Part shown: positions 7,301 to 14,317 of the stretch, piece by piece
Numbering within the stretch: position 1 is the first letter of the stretch
Layout of the letters: each line of letters starts with the position of its first letter
Source: an uncultured Lachnospiraceae bacterium
Lineage (GTDB): Bacteria; Bacillota; Clostridia; Lachnospirales; Lachnospiraceae
Direction: 5' to 3'
NCBI GenBank assembly: GCA_902463835.1
Contig: CABQGZ010000004.1
Coordinates: 1-24,903 of the forward strand
Length of the DNA: 24,903 nucleotides
Notes under the pieces: generated by a model
Databases searched by the model: none
Told to the model about the DNA's origin: nothing
The model's input: the letters and a program-made list of their open reading frames with translations, nothing else
Program-made: the position numbers and the translations under genes

Positions 7301-8802
7301 ATCTCCCGAATTCTTCCGTTGCCACTGTAGTCCGTCAGGAACACTGCAACATACTGTACCTTTTTATTGATATTTACACTGGGAGCCGTTCCCGCACATA
7401 CCACAGTATCTCCAACCTTATTGGAAGCGTCATACAGTGTATCACGGCTGTCGGACGCATAGACGTCATAGATATCGGGATACGCCTCAAATCCAGCGTA
7501 AAGCTTTAATTCCCCGCAATAAACTGCTTCCGTCAAGGCGATCTCCACGCCGGAATGGTGTCCCCAGTCATTGGCGCCGTAGACGTCCTTGTGGTTTTCT
7601 TTATCTCCGTCATTTAAGATTGCCACGGCTCCCGCGCCATTAAACTGATTGTGATCGGATACGGCTCCCGTGGTGATGTTCTTGATCACCGGGGTGATGC
7701 CCGTAAGCTTCTCGGAGCGAAGTACATTCTCCGGAACAAACGCCGGTTCCTCCGGCTCTTCCTGGGCCGTCCACAGCTCAATCTCCCGGATTCTTCCGTT
7801 GCCATTGTAGTCCGTCAGGAACACGGCGATATACTGCACCGTTTTATGGATGCTTACACTTGGAACCGCGCCTGCACATACCACAGTGTCGCCAACCTTG
7901 TTGGAAGGGTCATACAGCGTATCCAGGCTATCGGACGCGTAGACGTCATATACATCGGGATAAGCCTCAAAGCCAGCGTAAAGCTTTAATTCCCCGCAGT
8001 AGACAGCTTCCGTCAAGGCGATCTCCACACCGGAATGATGTCCCCAGTCATTGGCGCCGTAGACGTCTACGGTATTTTGCGTGTCGCCGTCATTTAAGGT
8101 CCCCACTGCTCCCGCGCCGTTAAACTGATTGTGAGGAGATACCGCTCCGGAGGCAATGTTCTGAATCACCGGGGTGATACCCGCAAGCTTATCGGTCCGA
8201 AGTACATTCTCGGGAACAAACGCCGGTTGCTCCGCTTCTTCCTCGGCTGTCCACAGCTCAATCTCCCGGATTCTTCCGTTGCCATTGTAGTCCGTCAGGA
8301 ATACAGCCACATAGCGAACCGATTTCTGGATGGTTACACTCCGAACCGCACCTGCGCATACCACAGCGTCGCCAACCTTATTGGAAGGGTCATACAATGT
8401 ATCCAGGCTGTCGGACGCATAGACATCATACACATCGGGATAAGCCTCAAAGCCGGCGTAAAGCTTTAATTCTCCGCAGTAGACAGCTTCCGTCAGCGCG
8501 ATCTCCACGCCGGAATGGTGCCCCCAGTCATTGGCACCATAGGCGTCTGCGTGGTTTTCGGTATCACCGTCATTTAAAATGGCTGCCGCACCCGCACCGT
8601 TAAACTGATTGTGAGGGGATACCGTTCCGGTGGCAATATTCCTGACCACCGGAGTAATATCCGCAAGCTTCTCCGTTCGAAGCACATTTTCCGGAACAAA
8701 CTCCTCCGCCTTCGCCTTTAGTAAGCTGGTAGGAAGTCCTGCCGCCAGAAGTATCACTGCAAGCAGAAGAGAAACCATTCTTCTGTATCCAGTCTTGCCC
8801 AT
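4312..8802 (-). CDS. Membrane-anchored surface protein: three discoidin repeats, SGNH/DUF4886-like domain, further discoidin-like domains
   Basis: The protein has 1496 residues. The start at 8802 has GGAGG just upstream and a signal peptide follows (hydrophobic ~9-28, 'AKA|EE'). Residues 35-~506 are three near-identical 160-residue F5/8C (discoidin)-like repeats, each opening 'FVPENVLR' and closing 'RIREIELWTA'. A Pro/Asp/Asn linker (~513-525) leads to an SGNH-like domain of DUF4886 type: 'TIGNSFSENA' with Ser542, 'DIVVLQQGS' near 627, and 'NYQHLNEYGKY' with His721. Two or three more divergent discoidin-like regions follow (~770-930, ~940-1120, ~1130-1330; repeated 'VYASDS' strands), then a terminal beta region and a membrane helix (~1466-1489) ending 'RKTLKG'. 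It is probably displayed outside the cell, binding glycan through many weak modules while the SGNH domain may deacylate it. The D-x-x-H motif reads N-x-x-H, so activity is uncertain. Confidence 0.88.
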   Translation of the reverse strand: MGKTGYRRMVSLLLAVILLAAGLPTSLLKAKAEEFVPENVLRTEKLADITPVVRNIATGTVSPHNQFNGAGAAAILNDGDTENHADAYGANDWGHHSGVEIALTEAVYCGELKLYAGFEAYPDVYDVYASDSLDTLYDPSNKVGDAVVCAGAVRSVTIQKSVRYVAVFLTDYNGNGRIREIELWTAEEEAEQPAFVPENVLRTDKLAGITPVIQNIASGAVSPHNQFNGAGAVGTLNDGDTQNTVDVYGANDWGHHSGVEIALTEAVYCGELKLYAGFEAYPDVYDVYASDSLDTLYDPSNKVGDTVVCAGAVPSVSIHKTVQYIAVFLTDYNGNGRIREIELWTAQEEPEEPAFVPENVLRSEKLTGITPVIKNITTGAVSDHNQFNGAGAVAILNDGDKENHKDVYGANDWGHHSGVEIALTEAVYCGELKLYAGFEAYPDIYDVYASDSRDTLYDASNKVGDTVVCAGTAPSVNINKKVQYVAVFLTDYSGNGRIREIELWTARDDGTEPPDNPDNPDDPDYNTDVAEGGKKVLTIGNSFSENASAYATAIAANQGYDLLFGYLKYSSCTITQHLTNARDNKSVYKFEYTNSSGRVTVKDGISKFASIREALTFTDWDIVVLQQGSTASESFNTYADITELIKYVKEYLPDVKIMLHETWGWGIWDSERCATITENYVLTSQLLCDKATIIYSGSAIEAARKHYDDRKMFNEEDGGNYQHLNEYGKYIAGAAYVATIFGCDITKNTYGDDMAVFEGLDLPKMRELVDYAVNDGSKALLEKLKELIDEMYDQMFGEPDNFIQKHLKSYTEIIKSVKDGTVREHSHFSAAVAAAGDSGSLLAIDGDKTKFFDVWGALDWYDSDNKVSNGQYVGTMYTLDGVYHIDEVDILAGLSGYTTVMTVYASDSLAKLYDEASIIASDVACNGRQIKIDVDANVMCIAFVITDYDRGCNTAHVAEFDLKGSDAALEKNEITWPGVPAGENILKAAEATPIIAPGGDYAGTKEFEYRLMEEQTQVGLKVLTDGDLEKHYDVWSLSETDKPGVLYTLDAYYDIRHLHAWAGAYASELIVNNGFKIYASDSLSTLYKKESLVLDYSNPSDTTNEVGVDVTLSKIKYIAFLFTDSLDGGWRLREMGAYGSLSADQSEVAEQVSIIEGIEAEYYGVATDNLYDPIYMGASDYIAALTDGSRNSVEFWGGADIENSRFVFIYNLYANYDLSGVDIYAFADAIEDDTGIHKGIRTANVYASRTLEGLFETTPLCLKDGYASQDKADEGAYYTADAPAEWKRVKYIAYVFTIGDSRYGACRLEELKAFGTLSQEQDEEEKDPVLPEYIDVEADNGVIVRIYAASRKDDLSKLDVALKSEKIDYASRLAKISERLHGFEAAALYELQLVDSSGTPFDTEGRTIRTSLPEQGDGIAVACIDDYGAEIVSNGTLNNCLTVETKTLRSYAIVSQTAEAVEKESSLMMIFVILSGILALASVIAAAVIIRKTLKG
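7285..8700 (-). repeat. Three tandem 480-bp coding repeats (discoidin-like modules)
   Basis: The units run approximately 8221-8700, 7741-8220 and 7285-7740. The period is exactly 480 bp: the same motif (complement of VPENVLR) ends at 8700, 8220 and 7740. Long stretches are identical in DNA, for example around 'GHHSGVEIALTEAVYCGELK', so the copies arose recently or are homogenised by recombination. The unit is 160 codons and stays in frame. The discoidin-like domains downstream in the same protein do not share this DNA similarity. Confidence 0.93.
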
Positions 8803-8836
8803 ACTCCTTCTCCTCCTTTCTTAAGGATCCTGATTT

Positions 8837-10171
8837 TTATTCATTAATAATCTTGTCAATCTGTGCCTTAAAGCTGGTCTTATATTCGCTGATCAGCTGG
8901 GAAACATCATCGCCGTTAATGATCTTCGCTATCATAGTGACATAATCCTCGCCTAAGGTTCCATATGCATAATTGGCATAATTGATATTGGAATAATAGG
9001 GGGTAATTCTTTCTACCTGCTCTTCTGTGAAATATTTTTCCCAGATATTGTCGCCCTTCCCCTGGGTCATATGAAGCGCAAATGCAGCTACCGCTTCCGG
9101 GTTCTTGCTTCCGTTCACAATACCGATGGACTTCAGCCAGTCGGTGGGATATGCCCCATCCTGATTGCCCGCCGCCAGCGGAATGGGCGCTACGTCCCAG
9201 TTGTTCTTCACAACATCCGGCACGTTGGAATCATTCATCATCTTAGGAGCCTCGTATAAACCGTCAATGGCCATGGCCGCCGTACCCTTCCGGAAGCTTG
9301 CCTCTGCATTGATCACTGAAGTAGAGCCGGTCGTTAGCTTCTTAATATAATTCAGGCCATCCAGTACCAGGGAATCACCCAGGTTCTGGGAAGGAACTCC
9401 GTTGCTGTCATAGGTTACGATCTGTGTGCCTTGGGCTGAGACAAATTCCCCGTAGCTGCGGGTATTCTCACCGCCGGCGGAATAGCCGTAGATACCGGCT
9501 CTGGCATTTGTCAGCTGAGTGGCCAGCTCATAGAAGGTATCCAGATTCCATTTGCCCTCCGCAGCGTATTCATTGGGAGTCTTTAATCCTGCCTCTTTAA
9601 ACAGGTCGGTACGGTAATAGAGCACCATCATATCAACATCCCAATAGGAGCTGAAGCCATAGTAGTTGTTATTCCACTTATAGAAATCCATCTTTTCCAG
9701 ATCGAAACCACCCTTGGCCAGTGTCTCTTTGGAAGTGCTGTCATTCATATATTCCGAGCTGAGATATGCCTTGTCTATAGGCTGATACATTCCCGCAATG
9801 ATCTGAGTCGGGAAAAATGCCCCGTAAATATAGCCGATATCATAAGGATCATTTGCAGTGATGGAAGCTGCCAGCTTTGTGTTATAGTTTTCATAGTCCA
9901 CAACCTCGTCCACGATGGTACAGCCGGTTTTCTCTTCAAATTCCTTTACAAGGGCCTGCTCGCTTTCGCTGGGCTCGTACCACAGAAGCCGCTTTAAGGT
10001 AACTCCCTCGAAGGTCCGGTTCCACAGGCTGTCCTCGGAATAGGAATTCCCCGGTTCTTTGGATTCTCCCGGTTCTTTGCTGTCGCCTGTGTTATCTTCG
10101 CCCCCGCAGGCGGCAACAGATAACACCATGATCAATGCCATCAATAAAGATACTAGTTTCTTTCTTTTCAT
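8837..10171 (-). CDS. Sugar ABC transporter substrate-binding lipoprotein
   Basis: The protein has 444 residues. A lipoprotein signal peptide ends in the lipobox V-A-A-C with Cys22, followed by an acidic Gly/Glu/Ser linker (~23-48). The rest is a family 1 solute-binding protein: 'LKRLLWYEPSESEQALVKEFEEKTG' near the N-terminus, 'NNNYYGFSSYWDVDMMVLYYRTDLFKEAGL' in the hinge region, and 'FRKGTAAMAIDGLYEAP' in the C-lobe. It captures sugar outside the membrane and delivers it to the two permeases encoded just upstream (27-nt gap). An AAGGAG site ~10 nt before the ATG supports the start. The ligand cannot be read from the sequence; the context suggests an oligosaccharide. Unlike the other binding protein of this operon (20248-23193), it is a standard-size lipoprotein. 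Confidence 0.95.
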   Translation of the reverse strand: MKRKKLVSLLMALIMVLSVAACGGEDNTGDSKEPGESKEPGNSYSEDSLWNRTFEGVTLKRLLWYEPSESEQALVKEFEEKTGCTIVDEVVDYENYNTKLAASITANDPYDIGYIYGAFFPTQIIAGMYQPIDKAYLSSEYMNDSTSKETLAKGGFDLEKMDFYKWNNNYYGFSSYWDVDMMVLYYRTDLFKEAGLKTPNEYAAEGKWNLDTFYELATQLTNARAGIYGYSAGGENTRSYGEFVSAQGTQIVTYDSNGVPSQNLGDSLVLDGLNYIKKLTTGSTSVINAEASFRKGTAAMAIDGLYEAPKMMNDSNVPDVVKNNWDVAPIPLAAGNQDGAYPTDWLKSIGIVNGSKNPEAVAAFALHMTQGKGDNIWEKYFTEEQVERITPYYSNINYANYAYGTLGEDYVTMIAKIINGDDVSQLISEYKTSFKAQIDKIINE

Positions 10172-10198
10172 TTTTTTCTACTCCTTTTCAATTATTTT

Positions 10199-11167
10199 TT
10201 ATCCTACAATACCGGTGTTCTCAATGCTCTCGGTAAAGAAGCGCTGTGTAAATATATACAGGATCAGCGGGGGTAAGATCGTCAGCAGACATCCCGCCTG
10301 TAAAAAGGTCCGTATCTCATCCGGTGTATTCGTCACAACATTAAACAGCTTTGCGTCCTGTAACAGCGACTGCATCCGGCTAAGCATAACCGAGATGGGC
10401 TGATTGTCATTAAAGTACATGGACGCCTGAAAATAATCGTTCCAATGCCACACAAAGGAAAACAGAAGAACTGTGATAAAGGAGGGTTTCGCCAGCGGCA
10501 GCATAACCTGTACATAAGTCCGAAACGCTCCACAGCCGTCTATCATAGCTGCTTCCTCCAGCTCCTTTGGCATCCCGGCAAAGAACTGCCGGAAGATGTA
10601 AATAAACAGCCCGGACCGAAGCCCTGTGCCAAAAATCGATGGCAAAATATAAGTCCACGGTGTATTGATCAGGTTCACGCTGCCTGGAACGGCAGGTATA
10701 ATCGCATGCAGACCCTTAAGTATTCCGAAGAAATCAAAGTTTCGAAAATTGATAAACGATGATATGATCGTGGTCTGGGGCGGAACAATGATCATAAGTA
10801 TCACAAATGCAAAGGCGATATTCTTCTCCTTAAAGCGATACCTGGCGAAGCCGTACCCGGCCAGCGAACATGACAGCAGCGAGCCCAATGTGGCGCCTAT
10901 GGAGATAAGAACCGTAGTCAAAATTGCCCGCGGATACTCCAATATGTCCACCGCAGTCTTTATGCTCCCCAGGGACAGCTTCCGCGGAATCCAGACGATA
11001 CTGGGATCATTTACCGTGGATGGATCCCGCACCGCGATACTGATCATGTACAAAACGGGAAATAAAAATATATAACAGATTCCCACCAACAGCAAAAAGC
11101 GGAAGATCCACCACACCGCCGTCCTGCCGCCCCGGCGCACATTTAACTCCGAAAGTCTTCTTTTCAT
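10199..11167 (-). CDS. Carbohydrate ABC transporter permease, MalG/UgpE type (importer B)
   Basis: The protein has 322 residues with six predicted membrane segments. The first ('FLLLVGICYIFLFPVLYMISIAV') follows a short basic N-terminus. The EAA loop that contacts the ATPase reads 'EEAAMIDGCGAFRTYVQVMLPLAKP', followed by 'FVWHWNDYF', typical of the MalG-side subunit of CUT1 importers. The start ATG overlaps the stop of the preceding permease by ATGA (11164-11167), implying translational coupling. It should pair with the permease at 11164-12075 and the lipoprotein at 8837-10171. No ATPase gene lies in the window, so a shared MsmK-type ATPase encoded elsewhere is expected. Confidence 0.94.
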   Translation of the reverse strand: MKRRLSELNVRRGGRTAVWWIFRFLLLVGICYIFLFPVLYMISIAVRDPSTVNDPSIVWIPRKLSLGSIKTAVDILEYPRAILTTVLISIGATLGSLLSCSLAGYGFARYRFKEKNIAFAFVILMIIVPPQTTIISSFINFRNFDFFGILKGLHAIIPAVPGSVNLINTPWTYILPSIFGTGLRSGLFIYIFRQFFAGMPKELEEAAMIDGCGAFRTYVQVMLPLAKPSFITVLLFSFVWHWNDYFQASMYFNDNQPISVMLSRMQSLLQDAKLFNVVTNTPDEIRTFLQAGCLLTILPPLILYIFTQRFFTESIENTGIVG

Positions 11168-12075
11168 TTGCTCTCCCTCCTCTCAGACCGGCTTCCCCGG
11201 GTAAATAGATAAAACAAAACGGCCAGTATCACACCGATCAGAAGAAAATAAACCCAGCTCATGGCCGCAGCCCGGTCATATTGCTGATCGGTAAAGAATG
11301 CGGAAATCTGATCCATAACCGCATTGGAAGCGTCCGTAAACGAATCTATGATCGTATATACCGTATTCACCAGGATCATAGGTGTGATCATGGGAACCGT
11401 GATCATCCAGAAGTTCTCCCACGCGGAAGCACCCTCCAGGGAGGAAGCCTCATACAGACTGGGAGAAATCGACTGCAGCGCCGCCAGAAAGATGATCATC
11501 TGTATTCCCGTCCGCCACATCAGGTCATATAGATTCGAGGAGATATAGACAAAATATCCAACCACCTTCTCCCCCAGTCCCATATCTATAAGAAGGGAGG
11601 TCAATCCATAATTGCTGGCGGAGACTACCGTGTCCATGCCCTCCGACGCGGTGATCAGGGATGTGGCAAAGGTATCGCTGTTAATAATCTCCATGATCAC
11701 GCCGGAAGCAATGATGACCGGAAGGAAGAATATTGCCCTTACCAGGGTACGTCCCCTAAACTTTGCGTTCAGCAGTATCGCGAAAAACAGAGCCGAAACA
11801 AGAATCACCGGAACCTGATACAATAAGCCTCCCAGGGCCGAAACAAGATTCTTGTTAAAATCCGGATCGCTGAGAAAGATGTATTTCAGATTCTTCAGCC
11901 CCACCCATTCCATCCGAAAGCCTCCGGTCGTAAGGCCAACATCGGAAAAAACAAACGTCAGGGACTGTATGATCGGCTTTATAAAAAAGAGGATAAGGCC
12001 TATGTAAAACGGCAAAACAAACATTCTGCCCTTCATAGCGCGACGGCTCTCCATGGTCCGTTTGCGTTTTTTCAT
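11164..12075 (-). CDS. Carbohydrate ABC transporter permease, MalF/UgpA type (importer B)
   Basis: The protein has 303 residues from ATG 12075-12073. This start is preferred over an in-frame TTG at 12090 because GGAGGT (12083-12088) sits 7 nt before the ATG and lies inside the longer version. After a strongly basic N-terminus, six membrane segments are visible, beginning 'MFVLPFYIGLILFFIKP'. The EAA loop reads 'EASSLEGASAWENFWMITVPMITP', slightly degenerate because the usual EAA-x-x-D-G has Ser and Glu. It forms the heterodimeric channel with the next permease. The ribosome site overlaps the end of the DUF5696-type gene, so translation of the two is probably linked. Confidence 0.93.
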   Translation of the reverse strand: MKKRKRTMESRRAMKGRMFVLPFYIGLILFFIKPIIQSLTFVFSDVGLTTGGFRMEWVGLKNLKYIFLSDPDFNKNLVSALGGLLYQVPVILVSALFFAILLNAKFRGRTLVRAIFFLPVIIASGVIMEIINSDTFATSLITASEGMDTVVSASNYGLTSLLIDMGLGEKVVGYFVYISSNLYDLMWRTGIQMIIFLAALQSISPSLYEASSLEGASAWENFWMITVPMITPMILVNTVYTIIDSFTDASNAVMDQISAFFTDQQYDRAAAMSWVYFLLIGVILAVLFYLFTRGSRSERRESK

Positions 12076-12079
12076 AATC

Positions 12080-14308
12080 TCAACCTCCAATCACGGCGTA
12101 ACCGCCTGACGGTATTACCGTCCCTTTAATCTCAATCTTCGAACCGCTGCGGTTTATATAGATTTCTGTTCCGTTATCAAAAACAGTTCTGCTGATTCCA
12201 TCTTCCGATGAATGCTCCTCAATCCTGGCGGAGTAGAGCTTGCTGTAAATCTTCTGATATTCCTGAAACATATCGACTGCCTCTTTGCTCCAATTGGTGT
12301 AGGTAGAGCTGTAAAGCCAGTCATAATCCGTCTCGATCAGCTCCTGGGCATCCGCGTAGATTCCGCAAAAAGCAGGATCCGCCCCGTATTCGATGCAGCT
12401 AAGGAGATCCGTTCCGGAAGCGGCCGCGTAGGATACCGAGCCGTGCAGTACCATCTGCAATACAGGAACACTCTCAGTAAAGATCAAATTTCCGTCGTTT
12501 GCCATGGGCATTTCATAAATCGTATCCACATGTGCAAATGTATATGCATTGGGAGCCTCCAAAGCTATGGTGTGCTCCTTCTCTGCCGCCTCCAAGGTCC
12601 TGGTAAAGGTGTCAATACACTCCGCTCTCCCCATGCCGCCTTTGAAATCTGAATAGACAAAGCTTCCCAGCCCGGATAAAGCGATCCCTCCGCCAAAGCT
12701 GTACTTTTTCAGGAATTTCTCAGCTGCGGCCTTCACATTTCCCGGAGTGAGCAGATAATAAGGATCCTTGTCCTTAACCGGAACGTAAACGGAACGCATA
12801 TACTCATAGAGCGGTGTTCTTGTGTTGAAGATCGATTTGCACACATCGGAGTAAACCGAGAATCCGTTTCCGGATTTCTTAATCTTCATCAGGTCCAGAT
12901 CGAAATAAAAATCTGTTCCGTTCTCCTCCAGGAATTGATACAACTTGCGAAATCCTTTTTTGGAGCCCAGCGCCCTCACCGGCGAAAACACGGAAGCCGA
13001 TTTTTTATTGTCTATCCCGCTGTTATTCCAGCCGATATAGCGAAGGCTCACATCCGTCCCTGCCCCTGTCAGCTCCCGCACGATCTCCTGGGCCTGGGAA
13101 TAGCTGGTTAAGGCAAAGGTTTTCTGATAAGGTATCCCCAAAAAGGAAGCCTTTTTCACAGCTGCTCCGTAAAGCGTCACCTTGAGGCTTGGAGCGGCAG
13201 CCTCCGTCTTCAGATCGAGATATTCTCTGTATACCTGCGCCATTCCCGAATAATCGGCCAAATCTCCGCTTAAAAAAGTGAAGGACACCGTGAAGTCGGA
13301 GTACGATTCCCGCTCCTCCGCGCCGTATATGATCCTCTGGTTTTCATAATTGGACTCGAACAAGGTGGTGCTGTCGGTAACGGAGGTTACATATTCCGCA
13401 TAGACCCTTGTATACGATGAGGTCAGTGAATCCGACTGGGCATTGATACGGGCGTTGGCATCTCCCTGGGTAATGATTGCCGCAACCGCGCTGTCGTCAC
13501 ATTTGATACCGAAGAGCGGAATATGGATATCCTGCCCCTGGCTGTCGTATTCCTCCTGCTCGATGGCCAGGTCGTCACCGTATACCATCTCTGAGTAGGA
13601 GGCCATATCGCCCCTGCCGGTGTGAAAGGCTGCCAGCGCTCCGCATCCCGACGGTACGAACAGGTATCCCTCATAACGGTCATCGCTGGCCAGAAAGCCC
13701 GGGAGCAGGGAGATAGAGGTCACCCGGTACGCCTTTCCTATCTTAAGCTCATCGCCTACGATCCGCACCTGAAGCGCATTTTTGGTAAGAGTCACCTCAA
13801 CCGGAACCGTCACATCGATATCTGCAAAATAGTACTCGGCACGGTAACCGCCGTCCACCTCTTTCACAGTGACATGATCCTCCATTACGCAATAAGCATA
13901 GCTGTTCTGGTACAGCGGTACCGCCGTACTGGCGATGGTGCTTACCTGAACGTATTCCAGAGAGATCATGGAGACAATCTCCGTCTTCGCTCGCCCGGAA
14001 TTCAGCTGTGACGCCTCACTTTCACTGTCGTTCACCTCTGTCTGTCCGCTGCTCCATAAGTGCCCCGCCGCAATATCATAAACCGCGAAATCGCCGGTCG
14101 TCTTATCGGCATACAGAATCAGATTGTCGTTTTCTTCTATTTTGACATATCCTTCCGGCGCTGTCTGCACAGACCCGGAAGCGTCAGCCTCCGCCGGCGC
14201 TGTCTGCGCTGGCTCCAAAGCACCTGTCTCTTCCGGCGCCGCTGATACAAGGCCGCATGGCCGAAGCACCATAAGAGCGCATAAGATAAAAACTGTAATC
14301 CGCTTCAT
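12080..14308 (-). CDS. DUF5696-type secreted protein, glycoside-hydrolase-like fold, function unknown
   Basis: The protein has 742 residues. AGGAGG sits ~6 nt before the ATG, and a signal peptide is clear ('VSA|APEE', ~residue 23), followed by an Ala/Pro/Glu-rich linker to ~50. Residues ~50-365 look like a large beta-sandwich ('NLILYADKTTGDFAVYD', 'YLFVPSGCGALAAFH'). Residues ~375-690 look like an alpha/beta barrel ('VSLRYIGWNNSGIDNKK', 'DFYFDLDLMKIKK' with Asp470 and Asp472, 'GGIALSGLGSFVYSDF'). A short beta region closes it ('VFDNGTEIYINRSG'). I match it from memory to DUF5696, a family found beside ABC sugar importers in Firmicutes; the architecture resembles GH31/GH36-like enzymes, but no activity is known to me. 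No anchor or lipobox is visible. It sits 9 nt after the NHL/Yip1 gene and overlaps the ribosome site of importer B. Confidence 0.8.
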   Translation of the reverse strand: MKRITVFILCALMVLRPCGLVSAAPEETGALEPAQTAPAEADASGSVQTAPEGYVKIEENDNLILYADKTTGDFAVYDIAAGHLWSSGQTEVNDSESEASQLNSGRAKTEIVSMISLEYVQVSTIASTAVPLYQNSYAYCVMEDHVTVKEVDGGYRAEYYFADIDVTVPVEVTLTKNALQVRIVGDELKIGKAYRVTSISLLPGFLASDDRYEGYLFVPSGCGALAAFHTGRGDMASYSEMVYGDDLAIEQEEYDSQGQDIHIPLFGIKCDDSAVAAIITQGDANARINAQSDSLTSSYTRVYAEYVTSVTDSTTLFESNYENQRIIYGAEERESYSDFTVSFTFLSGDLADYSGMAQVYREYLDLKTEAAAPSLKVTLYGAAVKKASFLGIPYQKTFALTSYSQAQEIVRELTGAGTDVSLRYIGWNNSGIDNKKSASVFSPVRALGSKKGFRKLYQFLEENGTDFYFDLDLMKIKKSGNGFSVYSDVCKSIFNTRTPLYEYMRSVYVPVKDKDPYYLLTPGNVKAAAEKFLKKYSFGGGIALSGLGSFVYSDFKGGMGRAECIDTFTRTLEAAEKEHTIALEAPNAYTFAHVDTIYEMPMANDGNLIFTESVPVLQMVLHGSVSYAAASGTDLLSCIEYGADPAFCGIYADAQELIETDYDWLYSSTYTNWSKEAVDMFQEYQKIYSKLYSARIEEHSSEDGISRTVFDNGTEIYINRSGSKIEIKGTVIPSGGYAVIGG
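12083..12088 (-). promoter_or_regulatory. Ribosome binding site deciding the start of the importer B permease
   Basis: GGAGGT on the - strand lies 7 nt before ATG 12075 and just before the TGA stop (12080-12082) of the upstream DUF5696-type gene. Its position makes the TTG at 12090 an unlikely start. Confidence 0.78.
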
Positions 14309-14317
14309 TTTTTCCTC

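Noticed and set aside
7285..8700. Direct repeats as a possible CRISPR array or mobile element
   Set aside because: The 480-bp units are fully coding, in frame, and encode a recognisable protein domain; there are no short repeats with unique spacers and no terminal inverted repeats.
12073..12090. TTG at 12090 as start of the importer B permease
   Set aside because: The ribosome site GGAGGT lies inside that extension; ATG at 12075 has ideal spacing.
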